From assembly GCA_003142495.1 (NCBI GenBank), contig PLMM01000116.1, positions 1 to 12,974 of the forward strand: a stretch of 12,974 bases of DNA, written 5' to 3'. This document shows, piece by piece, positions 1 through 7,251 of the stretch. Numbering within the stretch: position 1 is the stretch's first letter; each line of letters starts with the position of its first letter. Below the pieces are notes generated by a model, which saw nothing but the letters and a program-made list of their open reading frames with translations, did no database searches and was not told the origin of the DNA. The translations under genes and the position numbers were made by a program. The stretch comes from Gemmatimonadota bacterium. Its GTDB lineage: Bacteria; Gemmatimonadota; Gemmatimonadetes; Gemmatimonadales; Gemmatimonadaceae.

Positions 1-2
1 CG

Positions 3-152
3 CCGCGCATGGAGACGCACACCGACACGGTGAAGATGCCCAAGGTCGAGGTGACGAAGGACACGATCGTCACGATCACGCCCACCGTCGTGGTCAAGAA
101 GGAGACGAGCATGGTGACCGTGCCGCATGTCTCGGTGAAGCGCAAGCCGTGA
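3..152 (+). CDS. 3' end of an unrecognised protein, partial
   Basis: An open frame enters from the left edge and ends at TGA 150-152, giving about 49 C-terminal residues. I do not recognise a family. The visible tail is rich in Thr, Val and Lys and has an alternating polar/hydrophobic pattern (for example TKDTIVTITPTVVVKK), which suggests beta-strands, and it ends in a basic KRKP. There is no Cys and no membrane segment in this part. An internal ATG at 9-11 could in principle start a 47-residue peptide, but no convincing ribosome binding site can be judged so close to the edge, so I treat the frame as the end of a longer gene. The next transcription unit (SRP RNA) has its own promoter about 30 bases downstream, so this gene is probably the last of its unit. 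Confidence 0.5.
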   Translation, partial: PRMETHTDTVKMPKVEVTKDTIVTITPTVVVKKETSMVTVPHVSVKRKP

Positions 153-182
153 GCGACGGCTGAATTTCGGGCGCGGTGATTA

Positions 183-211
183 TTGTCGCGCCTTCCCCTG
201 CGGCGTATATT
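183..211 (+). promoter_or_regulatory. Sigma-70-type promoter of the SRP RNA
   Basis: A -35-like TTGTCG lies at 183-188 (4 of 6 matches to TTGACA) and a -10-like TATATT at 206-211 (5 of 6 matches to TATAAT), separated by exactly 17 bases. The predicted start of transcription, about 7 bases after the -10, falls at the 5' end of the SRP RNA closing stem (219). Spacing, match and agreement with the RNA end support each other. A 6-bp inverted repeat (GGCGCG 170-175 with CGCGCC 187-192) overlaps the -35 box; it could be an operator or the end of the upstream gene's terminator, but it is too short to call. Confidence 0.7.
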
Positions 212-218
212 TCTCTCG

Positions 219-313
219 TCCCAGGTCCCGAGGGAAGTTCGCCCTCTAACTCCGTCAGGACCGAAAGGTAGCAGCGGCATGAGGTGCCGTTCCTCGCCTC
301 GTCAGACCTGGGA
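219..313 (+). ncRNA. ffs: Signal recognition particle RNA, small bacterial (4.5S) type
   Basis: This is the RNA core of the signal recognition particle, which binds Ffh and targets nascent membrane proteins to FtsY and SecYEG. The diagnostic domain IV lies at about 252-277: GTCAGG, then CC-GAAA-GG (a GNRA tetraloop at 263-266), then AGCAG, with CCG 252-254 pairing CGG 275-277 around the asymmetric internal loop. The ends pair perfectly over 9 bp (219-227 TCCCAGGTC with 305-313 GACCTGGGA), and CGAGG 229-233 can pair with CCTCG 297-301. The resulting length, about 95 nt, is normal for the short form that lacks an Alu domain. A well-placed promoter ends 7 bases upstream. Position just before dnaX matches the Bacillus arrangement. 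End points are inferred from pairing and may be off by a few bases. Confidence 0.9.
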
Positions 314-315
314 TA

Positions 316-365
316 TTCGCGCGGAGGCTGAGCGCTGCACGCTGAAAGCGGCAGTTCCGCGCGAA
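316..365 (+). other. 10-bp inverted repeat after the SRP RNA
   Basis: TTCGCGCGGA (316-325) is perfectly repeated in inverse as TCCGCGCGAA (356-365), with a 30-base loop that can itself fold (AGCG/CGCT). It begins three bases after the SRP RNA stem ends. On the + strand it is followed by AAAAC rather than a T run, so it is not a canonical intrinsic terminator. It may act as a 3' processing or stability stem for the SRP transcript or be part of the dnaX leader. Confidence 0.45.
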
Positions 366-406
366 AAAACAGTGCGTCGAGAGACGCTCGCAGTGCACCG
401 GTCGAT

Positions 407-437
407 GAGAGCCTGGCGGGCAGACCGCCGGGCTCTC
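407..437 (+). terminator. Strong hairpin in the dnaX leader, terminator- or attenuator-like
   Basis: Thirteen bases (407-419, GAGAGCCTGGCGG) pair with 425-437 (CCGCCGGGCTCTC) around a five-base loop; all pairs are Watson-Crick except one G-U. The stem is followed by CTCGCATTT, which has only a short T stretch, so intrinsic termination would be weak. It lies 18 bases before the dnaX ATG, close enough to affect ribosome access. It could end the SRP transcript, limit read-through into dnaX, or mask the dnaX start. Confidence 0.5.
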
Positions 438-455
438 CTCGCATTTCCCGCCGCC

Positions 456-2162
456 ATGTACATCTCGCTCGCCCGCAAATACCGCCCGAAACGCTTTGCC
501 GACGTGGCGGTCCAGTCGCACGTCAGCAACACGCTCAAGGGCGCGATCGCCCGCGGGCGCGTCGCGCACGGCTATCTGCTGTGCGGGCCGCGCGGCGTGG
601 GGAAGACGACGCTCGCACGCGTGCTCGCGATGGCGCTCAACTGCGAGAACAAGACGGACGACGGCGAGCCGTGTGGCGTGTGCTCGAGCTGCACCCGCAT
701 CTGGACGGGGAGCACGAGCCTCGACGTCGTCGAGATCGATGCGGCGTCCAATCGCGGCGTCGATGACGCGCGCGATCTTCGCGAGCGCGCGATGTACGCG
801 CCCTCGGGCGACAATCACTACAAGGTCTACATCGTCGACGAAGCGCACATGCTCACGCGCGAAGCGTGGAATGCGCTGCTCAAGGTGCTCGAGGAGCCGC
901 CGCCGCGCGTCGTCTTCGTGTTCGCGACTACGGAGCCACAGAAGATCGCGCAGGCAGCCGCGCCTGTGCTGAGCCGTCTGCAGCGCTTCGATTTCAAGCG
1001 CATCGGCCCCGCCGATGTTCGCGCGCGACTCTCCGCGGTGCTCGCGACGGAGAACGTCGAGGCCACGCCGGACGCGCTCGCGATGCTCGCGCGTGCGGCC
1101 GACGGCTCGATGCGCGACGCGCTCAGCCTCACCGATCAAACGCTCTCGCTCGGCGAGGGCGTGCTCACCGCGGAGCGCGTGCGCGAGGCGCTCGGGCTGA
1201 TAGCGGAGGATGAATATCTCGCGATCTACGATCTGATATCGGCGCGCGAGGCGGGCGCAATCTTCCCCGCCGTCGCGCGACTCGTCGATGCCGGCGCGGA
1301 TCTCGGCGCCTTCCTCGGCGGCCTCGCGGACATCTTCCGCGCGGCGCTCGCGCTCGCGCTGGGGGATGAGAGCGGCGGGCTCGCCGAGCTTTCCGATCGC
1401 ACGCGCGAGTCGCTGCTCGAGCGCGCGGGCTCCCTCACCGCAGGCGATCTGCTGCGCATGCTGAGCGCGATCACGGAGCTCGAGCCGCGCTTCCGGCGCA
1501 GCGGACAGCAGCAGATGCTCGTCGAGACGATGCTCGTGCGCTTCGCGCTGATGGATCGCACGGTGTCGCTGGAAGAAGTGCTGCGCGGGCTCGGGCCGGA
1601 CGGTGGCGGGAGCGAGGACTCGGATGGCCGCGGCGCGCCGCGTGCGACGCAGCCGCGGATTCCGGCGCCGACGTCGGCGCCTGCGCGTCCGTCGCGCGAG
1701 AGCTCGCCCGCGGCGCCCGCGGCGCCCGCGACAGCCGCTCCCAGCGCCGCGGCGACAGCGCTCCCGCTGCTCTCCGTCGCCGCACTGCGCGAGCGTTGGG
1801 AGGCGATCCTCGAGCGGCTGCGCGCCGATGGTCGCATGACGCTCGTCGCCTCGCTCGAGCACGCGACGCCGGTCGAAGTGTCGCCCTCCGGCGAGATCAC
1901 CTTCGAGCTCGCGCCGGACTTGGGCCACCTGGAGCAGCCGATCATGCATGGCGCGAAGGAGCTCCTCGCCGCGATCGGCGCGCAGCTCGAGGGCGCGACG
2001 CGAATGAAGGTGCGCGTCCCTCTGTCCTCACCCGTGCGCGAGGGCGCGACGCGGCGCCTCTCTGCGGAGGCGGTGAAGGCGGAGCGACTCTCCTCGCTGC
2101 GCCGCCGCGATCCGTCGCTCGACGCGGCGGTGCGCGAGCTCGATCTGGAGCTCATGGATTGA
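456..2162 (+). CDS. dnaX: DNA polymerase III subunit gamma/tau
   Basis: DnaX is the ATPase of the clamp loader, which places the sliding clamp on primed DNA and ties polymerase III to the helicase. The 568-residue product starts with the typical MYISLARKYRPKRF, which fixes the start at ATG 456 although the frame is open back to 183 through the SRP RNA. Seen: Walker A GPRGVGKTT (44-52), zinc module Cys 63, 73, 76 and 79, Walker B/DEAH 128-131, sensor 1 ATTEP (157-161), and the arginine-finger segment VLSRLQRF (171-178). That segment usually reads SRC, and about three residues are added before it. A Pro/Ala/Ser-rich linker (about 382-438) leads to a C-terminal domain (about 440-545). I see no A-run slippage site like those used to make gamma in E. 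coli or Thermus, so only the full-length tau form is likely. No Shine-Dalgarno sequence is visible before the ATG. Confidence 0.95.
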   Translation: MYISLARKYRPKRFADVAVQSHVSNTLKGAIARGRVAHGYLLCGPRGVGKTTLARVLAMALNCENKTDDGEPCGVCSSCTRIWTGSTSLDVVEIDAASNRGVDDARDLRERAMYAPSGDNHYKVYIVDEAHMLTREAWNALLKVLEEPPPRVVFVFATTEPQKIAQAAAPVLSRLQRFDFKRIGPADVRARLSAVLATENVEATPDALAMLARAADGSMRDALSLTDQTLSLGEGVLTAERVREALGLIAEDEYLAIYDLISAREAGAIFPAVARLVDAGADLGAFLGGLADIFRAALALALGDESGGLAELSDRTRESLLERAGSLTAGDLLRMLSAITELEPRFRRSGQQQMLVETMLVRFALMDRTVSLEEVLRGLGPDGGGSEDSDGRGAPRATQPRIPAPTSAPARPSRESSPAAPAAPATAAPSAAATALPLLSVAALRERWEAILERLRADGRMTLVASLEHATPVEVSPSGEITFELAPDLGHLEQPIMHGAKELLAAIGAQLEGATRMKVRVPLSSPVREGATRRLSAEAVKAERLSSLRRRDPSLDAAVRELDLELMD

Positions 2163-2237
2163 GGTCGCGCATCCGTTGCGGCGCCCGTCTCACGCTCGGT
2201 AGCTTGCGACTCCGCCACCACTTTTCTTCGGGATGTC

Positions 2238-2555
2238 ATGGCTGATTTCATGAAGATGCTGCAGCAGGCGCAGCAGATGCAGGGCAAGCTGCAACAGATG
2301 CAGGAAGAGATGGAGAAGCTCACCCTCACCGCCACGAGCGGCGGCGGGATGGTCACGGCCACTGCGGACGGAAAGGGGCAGATCAAGCGCATCCGGATCG
2401 ATCCGACCGCGGTCAGTGCCGCCGACGTCGAGATGCTCGAGGATCTCGTGCTCGTCGCGATCACCGAGGTGCAAAAGAAGGCCGCGGCCGCGGCAGCCGA
2501 GGAGATGCAGAAGGTGACGGGCGGGCTCAATCTCCCCTTCAAGATGCCCTTCTGA
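2238..2555 (+). CDS. YbaB/EbfC family nucleoid-associated protein
   Basis: This 105-residue protein belongs to the YbaB/EbfC family, small dimeric DNA-binding proteins of the nucleoid; the gene sits between dnaX and recR in very many bacteria. Seen: an N-terminal Gln/Met-rich amphipathic helix (MADFMKMLQQAQQMQGKLQQ), then the conserved core with TSGGGMVTATADGKGQIKRI, an Ala-rich helix (about 82-92), and the Gly/Pro/Phe-containing tail. Length is normal. The gene begins 75 bases after dnaX; that gap has no clear ribosome binding site and only a poor promoter-like pair (TTGCGG 2176-2181, TAGCTT 2200-2205), which I do not call. Its TGA shares one base with the recR ATG, so the two are very likely translationally coupled. 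Confidence 0.93.
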   Translation: MADFMKMLQQAQQMQGKLQQMQEEMEKLTLTATSGGGMVTATADGKGQIKRIRIDPTAVSAADVEMLEDLVLVAITEVQKKAAAAAAEEMQKVTGGLNLPFKMPF

Positions 2556-3142
2556 TGTCGGCGATCGACGAGCTCGCGACCGAGCTCTCACGGCTACCGG
2601 GGATCGGGCGCAAGACTGCGCTCAGACTCACCTATCATCTGCTCCGCCAGCCGCCGGAGCAGAGCCGCCGCCTTGCCGACGCACTCGGCGGGCTCTCGGA
2701 TCGCGTGCATCGCTGCTCCGTGTGCGCGAATCTCACCGAGGGCGATCCCTGCGACATCTGCGGCGACAGCCGCCGCGATCGCGCGATCGTGTGCGTCGTC
2801 GAAGAGGCGAGCGACATCGGCGCCATTGAGCGCGCCGGGGAGTTCCGCGGTGTCTACCACGTGCTCGGCGGCCGCCTGTCTCCGCTCGATGGCGTTGGGC
2901 CGGAAGACCTCAACGTCGATCGCCTCGTGGAGCGTGTCACCCCCGGCACCGTGCGTGAGGTCATCATCGCAACGAATCCCAGCCTCGAGGGCGAGGCGAC
3001 CGCGCTCTACGTCCAGCGCCAGCTCGCGTCGCACGTGCCCATGATCTCGCGGATAGCGCGCGGGATCCCGGTGGGCGGTGACCTCGAGTACGCCGATGGC
3101 GTCACGATAGCCCAGGCACTCTCCGCGCGCCGGGAGATGTAG
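2555..3142 (+). CDS. recR: Recombination mediator protein RecR
   Basis: RecR works with RecO (and RecF) to load RecA on single-stranded DNA coated with SSB at gaps and stalled forks. The 195-residue product has the full family layout: a helix-hairpin-helix (LSRLPGIGRKTALRL, 11-25), a four-Cys zinc finger (Cys 54, 57, 66, 69), a Toprim domain starting at about 77 (IVCVVEEASD), and the C-terminal GGDLEYADGVTIAQAL segment. Length matches the family. The start ATG 2555 overlaps the ybaB stop by one base (TGATG), and the TAG stop overlaps the next gene's GTG by one base (TAGTG), so translation is coupled on both sides. Confidence 0.96.
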   Translation: MSAIDELATELSRLPGIGRKTALRLTYHLLRQPPEQSRRLADALGGLSDRVHRCSVCANLTEGDPCDICGDSRRDRAIVCVVEEASDIGAIERAGEFRGVYHVLGGRLSPLDGVGPEDLNVDRLVERVTPGTVREVIIATNPSLEGEATALYVQRQLASHVPMISRIARGIPVGGDLEYADGVTIAQALSARREM

Positions 3143-3414
3143 TGGCGAAGCTATCCTGGAAGGCGGCAGGGGCGGGCTTCGCCGGTGGCGTTGTGGTGGG
3201 CTTAATCGTCTGGACTCAACAGACCCACCGTGACCGGTATAACCTGTTCAGCACGAGCGCCTGGCGCCGTTTGGCGGCTTTGGGGCACATCGGTGGGACG
3301 GCGAGTGCCCAGAACGTGGTGCTGTTGCGTGACTACGTAGCCTGGGAAACACGTCCCGAGCTGCGCCGTCGTGGCGAGCGTCTCCTGCGCCGAATGGAAC
3401 AGTCCCTCGTCTGA
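3142..3414 (+). CDS. Small single-pass membrane protein, function unknown
   Basis: I do not recognise this 90-residue protein. It starts with GTG 3142, sharing one base with the recR stop, and GGGAG a few bases upstream can serve as ribosome binding site. After a short basic start (AKLSWK) comes one hydrophobic segment (about 8-24, Gly/Val-rich, GFAGGVVVGLIVW), then a soluble part of about 65 residues that contains several Arg clusters (RDR, WRRL, ELRRRGERLLRRM). By the positive-inside rule the orientation is unclear because both flanks are basic. The stop is followed within 10 bases by mglB, whose ribosome binding site overlaps it. The context (recR upstream, mglBA downstream) suggests a conserved operon member, and a membrane anchor or partner for MglB/MglA is one possible role; that is inference only. 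Confidence 0.7.
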   Translation: MAKLSWKAAGAGFAGGVVVGLIVWTQQTHRDRYNLFSTSAWRRLAALGHIGGTASAQNVVLLRDYVAWETRPELRRRGERLLRRMEQSLV

Positions 3415-3418
3415 AGGA
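3413..3418 (+). promoter_or_regulatory. Ribosome binding site that sets the mglB start
   Basis: GAAGGA at 3413-3418 lies six bases before ATG 3425. The frame stays open upstream to 3371 within the preceding gene, but only ATG 3425 has this well-spaced site, so I use it as the start. Confidence 0.75.
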
Positions 3419-3424
3419 CCCTCG

Positions 3425-3910
3425 ATGCCCGTTGGTGCTGCCAGCTGGTCATTTACCGAAGATGACCTCGGAGCGATCATGCGATCGCTCCAGCAGTTCT
3501 TGTACGACAGCAATGCCCGCTGCGCAATGCTCGTTGATCGCTCCGGGCAGCTCGTTGCTACCGTCGGCGAGCAGCCGCGCTTCGACGCGACCTCCTTCGC
3601 CACCCTGACGGCCGCCGACTTCAGCGCCAACGACCAGCTCGCGCGCCTGATCGGCGAGACCGAGTTCAGCTCCCTCTTCCATCAGGGCGAGCAGGAGTCG
3701 ATGTATCTGGTAGACATCGCGCGCCGCGTGATTCTCGTCGTTCTCTTCGACAACCGGACGACGCTCGGACTCGTGAGACTGAAAGTGAAGGGAACGGTGG
3801 AGGAGCTGGCTCGCCTCTTCACCGCGATGTTCCAGAGGGCGCGCGACACCATGCATCAGCCGAACATCCTGGCGGGCGCCGAGGATGAGATCGATCGACT
3901 GTTTCAGTAG
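3425..3910 (+). CDS. mglB: Roadblock/LC7 protein MglB, GTPase-activating partner of MglA
   Basis: MglB is a roadblock/LC7 homodimer that in Myxococcus acts as the GTPase-activating protein of MglA and marks the lagging cell pole, so that pili or gliding motors work from one end. The 161-residue product resembles that protein along its whole length: roadblock fold at about 12-125 with [18 protein letters not shown], the [18 protein letters not shown] helix, and [23 protein letters not shown]-terminal DEIDRLF (154-160) corresponds to the terminal helix known to contact MglA. The gene order mglB then mglA, 14 bases apart, is the classic one. Its upstream neighbour is a small membrane protein with which it is probably co-translated. 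Confidence 0.9.
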   Translation: MPVGAASWSFTEDDLGAIMRSLQQFLYDSNARCAMLVDRSGQLVATVGEQPRFDATSFATLTAADFSANDQLARLIGETEFSSLFHQGEQESMYLVDIARRVILVVLFDNRTTLGLVRLKVKGTVEELARLFTAMFQRARDTMHQPNILAGAEDEIDRLFQ

Positions 3911-3912
3911 CG

Positions 3913-3917
3913 AAGGA
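3913..3917 (+). promoter_or_regulatory. Ribosome binding site of mglA
   Basis: AAGGA at 3913-3917, seven bases before the mglA ATG 3925, directly after the mglB stop codon. Confidence 0.7.
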
Positions 3918-3924
3918 ATTTACA

Positions 3925-4602
<678 letters not shown>

Positions 4603-4624
4603 CGACGGCGCGCGACGGGGCGCA

Positions 4625-5329
4625 ATGAACCTCCCCAACGCGCTCACGGTCGGTCGTATCTTCGCAGCACCCGTCGTCGCCGCGCTCCCGTTCATCGAGC
4701 GCTGGGATCTGCGACTCTTCGCCTTCGTGCTCTTCCTCGTCGTGGCGATAACCGACTACTACGACGGCAAGCTCGCCCGCACGCACGGCATGGTCACCGA
4801 CCTGGGCAAGCTCCTCGATCCAATCGCCGACAAGCTGCTCCTGCTCGCGACCTTCGTTCCGATGTTCATCCTCGTCGGGTCGCGCAACTCGCTCTCGCTG
4901 CTGTCTCCCGATCCGGTGACCGTCGTCAACGGCGTGATCACCGGCGTCGGCCCCGCCGGCCCCGGCGTGCACGATGTCTTCCCGTACGTCACGCCCGTCG
5001 GCGTGTTCGGGCTCCCGTGGTGGATCATCGCCGTCGTGCTCGGCCGCGAGGCGTTCATGACCATCTACCGGCTCTTCCGCGCGAGCAAGGGCGAGATCAT
5101 CTCCGCCAGTCGCATGGGAAAGTGGAAGACGGGCTTTCAGTGGACGTGGGTTGGCGCGACCTTCTTCTGGTTCGCCGCCGCGACCGCCGCCGCGCAGTAC
5201 CACTGGACCGGACCGTGGTGGGTGGGCTTCGCGTACTTCAACGGCACCGTGAACATCGTCTCGATGGTGGTCGCGGTGATACTCACGCTCTACTCGCAGC
5301 TGCTGTATCTGCGGCGGCCGACGGCCTAG
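4625..5329 (+). CDS. pgsA: CDP-diacylglycerol-glycerol-3-phosphate phosphatidyltransferase (PGP synthase)
   Basis: This inner-membrane enzyme joins CDP-diacylglycerol and glycerol-3-phosphate to give phosphatidylglycerophosphate, the precursor of phosphatidylglycerol and cardiolipin. The CDP-alcohol phosphotransferase signature is complete: Asp44, Asp47-Gly48, Ala51-Arg52, Gly61, Asp65 and Asp69 (DYYDGKLAR ... GKLLDPIAD). The N-terminal NLPNALTVGRI and the later GREAFMTIYRLF and GKWKTGFQ segments are typical of PgsA. At 234 residues it is longer than the usual 180-190 because of a loop of about 40 extra residues at about 83-128, rich in Gly, Pro, Val and Ser, after the second or third membrane segment. 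The signature alone does not separate PgsA from other CDP-alcohol transferases such as phosphatidylserine synthase, but the remaining motifs favour PgsA. The ribosome binding site is weak (GGGGCG before the ATG). Confidence 0.85.
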   Translation: MNLPNALTVGRIFAAPVVAALPFIERWDLRLFAFVLFLVVAITDYYDGKLARTHGMVTDLGKLLDPIADKLLLLATFVPMFILVGSRNSLSLLSPDPVTVVNGVITGVGPAGPGVHDVFPYVTPVGVFGLPWWIIAVVLGREAFMTIYRLFRASKGEIISASRMGKWKTGFQWTWVGATFFWFAAATAAAQYHWTGPWWVGFAYFNGTVNIVSMVVAVILTLYSQLLYLRRPTA

Positions 5330-5338
5330 AGACTCTCC

Positions 5339-6589
5339 GTGCAAATCGAGCTGCTCACCATCGGTGACGAGCTGCTGCTCGGCTTCACCGTCGATACCAA
5401 CGCCGCCTATCTCGCGCGAGCGCTCGCGGCGATCGGCGTCGAGATCGTGCATCGCACCACCGTCGGTGACGACGCCGAGAAAATCGCGGCCGCGGTATCC
5501 GAGGCAATCGAGAGAACCGGCGCGGTGATCACGACCGGCGGCCTCGGCCCCACCGCCGACGATCGCACGCGCCCCGTGATAGCAACGCTCTTCGGGCGCG
5601 AGCTCGTGCTCGACGAGTCGATCGTCGCGCAGATCGAAGCGCGCTTCTGGCGCATGACCTCCGCGAAGATGCCGCAGACGAACATCGTGCAGGCGATGGT
5701 GCCCGCAGGTGCGCGCGTGCTCGAGAATCATCACGGCACGGCGCCTGGTCTCTGGATCGAGGATGCACAGGGGCGCTGGGTCGCGATGCTTCCGGGCGTG
5801 CCGCGCGAGATGCGCGGGCTCACGCAGGACTCGATCCTCCCGATTCTTCGCGAGCGCATCGGCGCGGCGCCGGTCGCGATCGTCTCGCGCACGATTCGCA
5901 CGACTGGCATCGGCGAGTCCGCGCTGGCCGAGCGGCTGGGCGAGCTGGGGAAAAGCGTGGACGGGATGCCGCTCGCCTTTCTTCCGGGATGGGCTGGCGT
6001 CGATCTCCGTCTCACGTCGCGCACGCTCCCGCCCGATGAGGCCACGCGCGCCCTCGACAGCGCCGAGCGAATGCTGCGCGATGTCGCCGGCCCCGTGGTG
6101 TACGGCACCGAGAGCGACGACCTGACCGAGCTCATTCTCGACATGTGTCGCGAGCGCGGGTTGCATATCGCGACGGCAGAGAGCTGCACCGGCGGGCTGC
6201 TTGGCGCCCGGCTCACCGCGATTCCGGGGTCGAGCGACGTCTACCACGGCGGCGTCATCGCGTACGACAACTCGGTGAAGACGAAACTCCTCGGCGTGAG
6301 CGACGTAACGCTCCGGGAGCATGGCGCGGTGAGCGAGCAGGCGGCGCGGGAGATGGCCGAAGGGTGCGCGAAGTCGCTCGGTGCCCAGATTGGGGTCGGG
6401 ATCACGGGGGTCGCCGGGCCTGGCGGCGGCACGGAGGAGAAACCCGTCGGCACGGTCTGGATCGCGGTGTCGGGAATCGGCGAAACTCGCGCGCTCGGGC
6501 GCGTGTATGTCGGCGATCGCGAGGAGATTCGAATGCGCGCGACGCAGGCATCGCTCGACCAGATACGCCGCGGATTGGCGTCGATTTAA
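5339..6589 (+). CDS. cinA: CinA family protein with nicotinamide mononucleotide deamidase domain
   Basis: CinA proteins recycle pyridine nucleotides by deamidating NMN and often carry an ADP-ribose pyrophosphatase activity; the gene is competence- or damage-induced in some bacteria and often near recA or pgsA. The 416-residue product has both domains: an N-terminal MoCF-like domain (4 to about 168; TIGDELLLGFTVDTN and TTGGLGPTADD), a middle linker domain (about 170-255), and the C-terminal PncC domain (about 262-412) with ESCTGG 281-286, whose Ser282 is the catalytic position, followed by YDNSVKTKLLGV and GVGITGVAGPGGG. It begins with GTG only nine bases after pgsA, as in other pgsA-cinA operons. 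Length is normal and the active site looks intact. Confidence 0.93.
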   Translation: MQIELLTIGDELLLGFTVDTNAAYLARALAAIGVEIVHRTTVGDDAEKIAAAVSEAIERTGAVITTGGLGPTADDRTRPVIATLFGRELVLDESIVAQIEARFWRMTSAKMPQTNIVQAMVPAGARVLENHHGTAPGLWIEDAQGRWVAMLPGVPREMRGLTQDSILPILRERIGAAPVAIVSRTIRTTGIGESALAERLGELGKSVDGMPLAFLPGWAGVDLRLTSRTLPPDEATRALDSAERMLRDVAGPVVYGTESDDLTELILDMCRERGLHIATAESCTGGLLGARLTAIPGSSDVYHGGVIAYDNSVKTKLLGVSDVTLREHGAVSEQAAREMAEGCAKSLGAQIGVGITGVAGPGGGTEEKPVGTVWIAVSGIGETRALGRVYVGDREEIRMRATQASLDQIRRGLASI

Positions 6590-6672
6590 AGGCGCGGACA
6601 CCCCGTTCGCCGTTGTCTAACCGGGCAAAAAGACGGAAATTACGGCATGACGCGGAGGGCGTCGTCTACTCG

Positions 6673-6678
6673 AAAGGA
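6673..6678 (+). promoter_or_regulatory. Ribosome binding site that favours the GTG start of grpE
   Basis: AAAGGA at 6673-6678 overlaps the in-frame ATG 6678 but lies eight bases before GTG 6687. A ribosome using this site would begin at the GTG, so the protein probably lacks the three extra residues (MGL) predicted from the ATG. Confidence 0.55.
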
Positions 6679-6686
6679 TGGGACTC

Positions 6687-7235
6687 GTGAGAGATGATAT
6701 CGATCTGCCAAATGGCCCCGCTGCGTCGCACGACGACGCTGCCGACGGCGCAGATGGCGATGGCAGTGAGGGCACACCGGTGGCACCCGGCGCGAATCGC
6801 GAGCTCGAGGAGCAGCGCGATCGCTACCTGCGTCTCGCCGCGGAATACGACAACTATCGCAAGCGCTCTTCGAAGGAGCGGCAGGAAGCCGGTGCGCGCG
6901 CGCAGGGCGAGCTGCTTAAGACCCTCATCGATTCGCTCGACGATCTTCAGCGCGTCACCGCGCAGGATCCGGAGACGGTAGATGCGAAGACCATCCATCA
7001 GGGGATCGAGGTCGTCAACAAGAAGCTGATGAAGGCGCTTGCGAACGCGGGGCTCGAGCTCATCGATCCCGTCAACGAGACCTTCGATCCGGCCATGCAC
7101 GAGGCCGTGTCGACGCAGCCCGCGCTATCGAAGGAAGATGATCATCTCGTGTCACAGGTCTTTCAGCAGGGCTATCGCTTCAACGGACAGCTGCTGCGGC
7201 CTGCGCGCGTGGTCGTGAAGCAGTGGAACGGATAG
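6687..7235 (+). CDS. grpE: Nucleotide exchange factor GrpE
   Basis: GrpE releases ADP from DnaK and so resets the Hsp70 cycle. The 182-residue product has the usual parts: an acidic, disordered N-terminus (about 1-30, Asp/Gly-rich), a long coiled-coil helix with [21 protein letters not shown], helices carrying [10 protein letters not shown], and the C-terminal beta domain with [17 protein letters not shown], a family hallmark. I chose GTG 6687 because of its ribosome binding site; ATG 6678 is the alternative. The gene lies 97 bases after cinA. That gap has TTGTCT at 6613-6618 with only a poor -10 17 bases later, so a promoter is possible but not clear, and I see no CIRCE (HrcA) inverted repeat. 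dnaJ follows after 16 bases. Confidence 0.93.
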   Translation: MRDDIDLPNGPAASHDDAADGADGDGSEGTPVAPGANRELEEQRDRYLRLAAEYDNYRKRSSKERQEAGARAQGELLKTLIDSLDDLQRVTAQDPETVDAKTIHQGIEVVNKKLMKALANAGLELIDPVNETFDPAMHEAVSTQPALSKEDDHLVSQVFQQGYRFNGQLLRPARVVVKQWNG

Positions 7236-7251
7236 CGAGGCCCTAGCTTAC

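Noticed and set aside
170..192. 6-bp inverted repeat over the SRP promoter -35 box
   Set aside because: Too short in GC-rich DNA to claim as operator or terminator.
183..455. Upstream extension of the dnaX frame to a 659-residue protein
   Set aside because: It would translate through the SRP RNA and both hairpins, and the conserved DnaX N-terminus begins exactly at ATG 456.
255..1949. Long open frame on the minus strand opposite dnaX
   Set aside because: Arg/Ala-rich product with no recognisable motif; a shadow typical of GC-rich coding DNA over a certain dnaX gene.
456..2162. Programmed frameshift site in dnaX
   Set aside because: No A-run or slippery heptamer of the E. coli or Thermus kind was found in the second half of the gene.
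2176..2205. Promoter-like TTGCGG and TAGCTT before ybaB
   Set aside because: Only about half of the positions match on each box; too weak to call.
6613..6642. Heat-shock promoter or CIRCE element before grpE
   Set aside because: No TTAGCACTC/GAGTGCTAA repeat and no good -10; only TTGTCT at 6613-6618 fits a -35.
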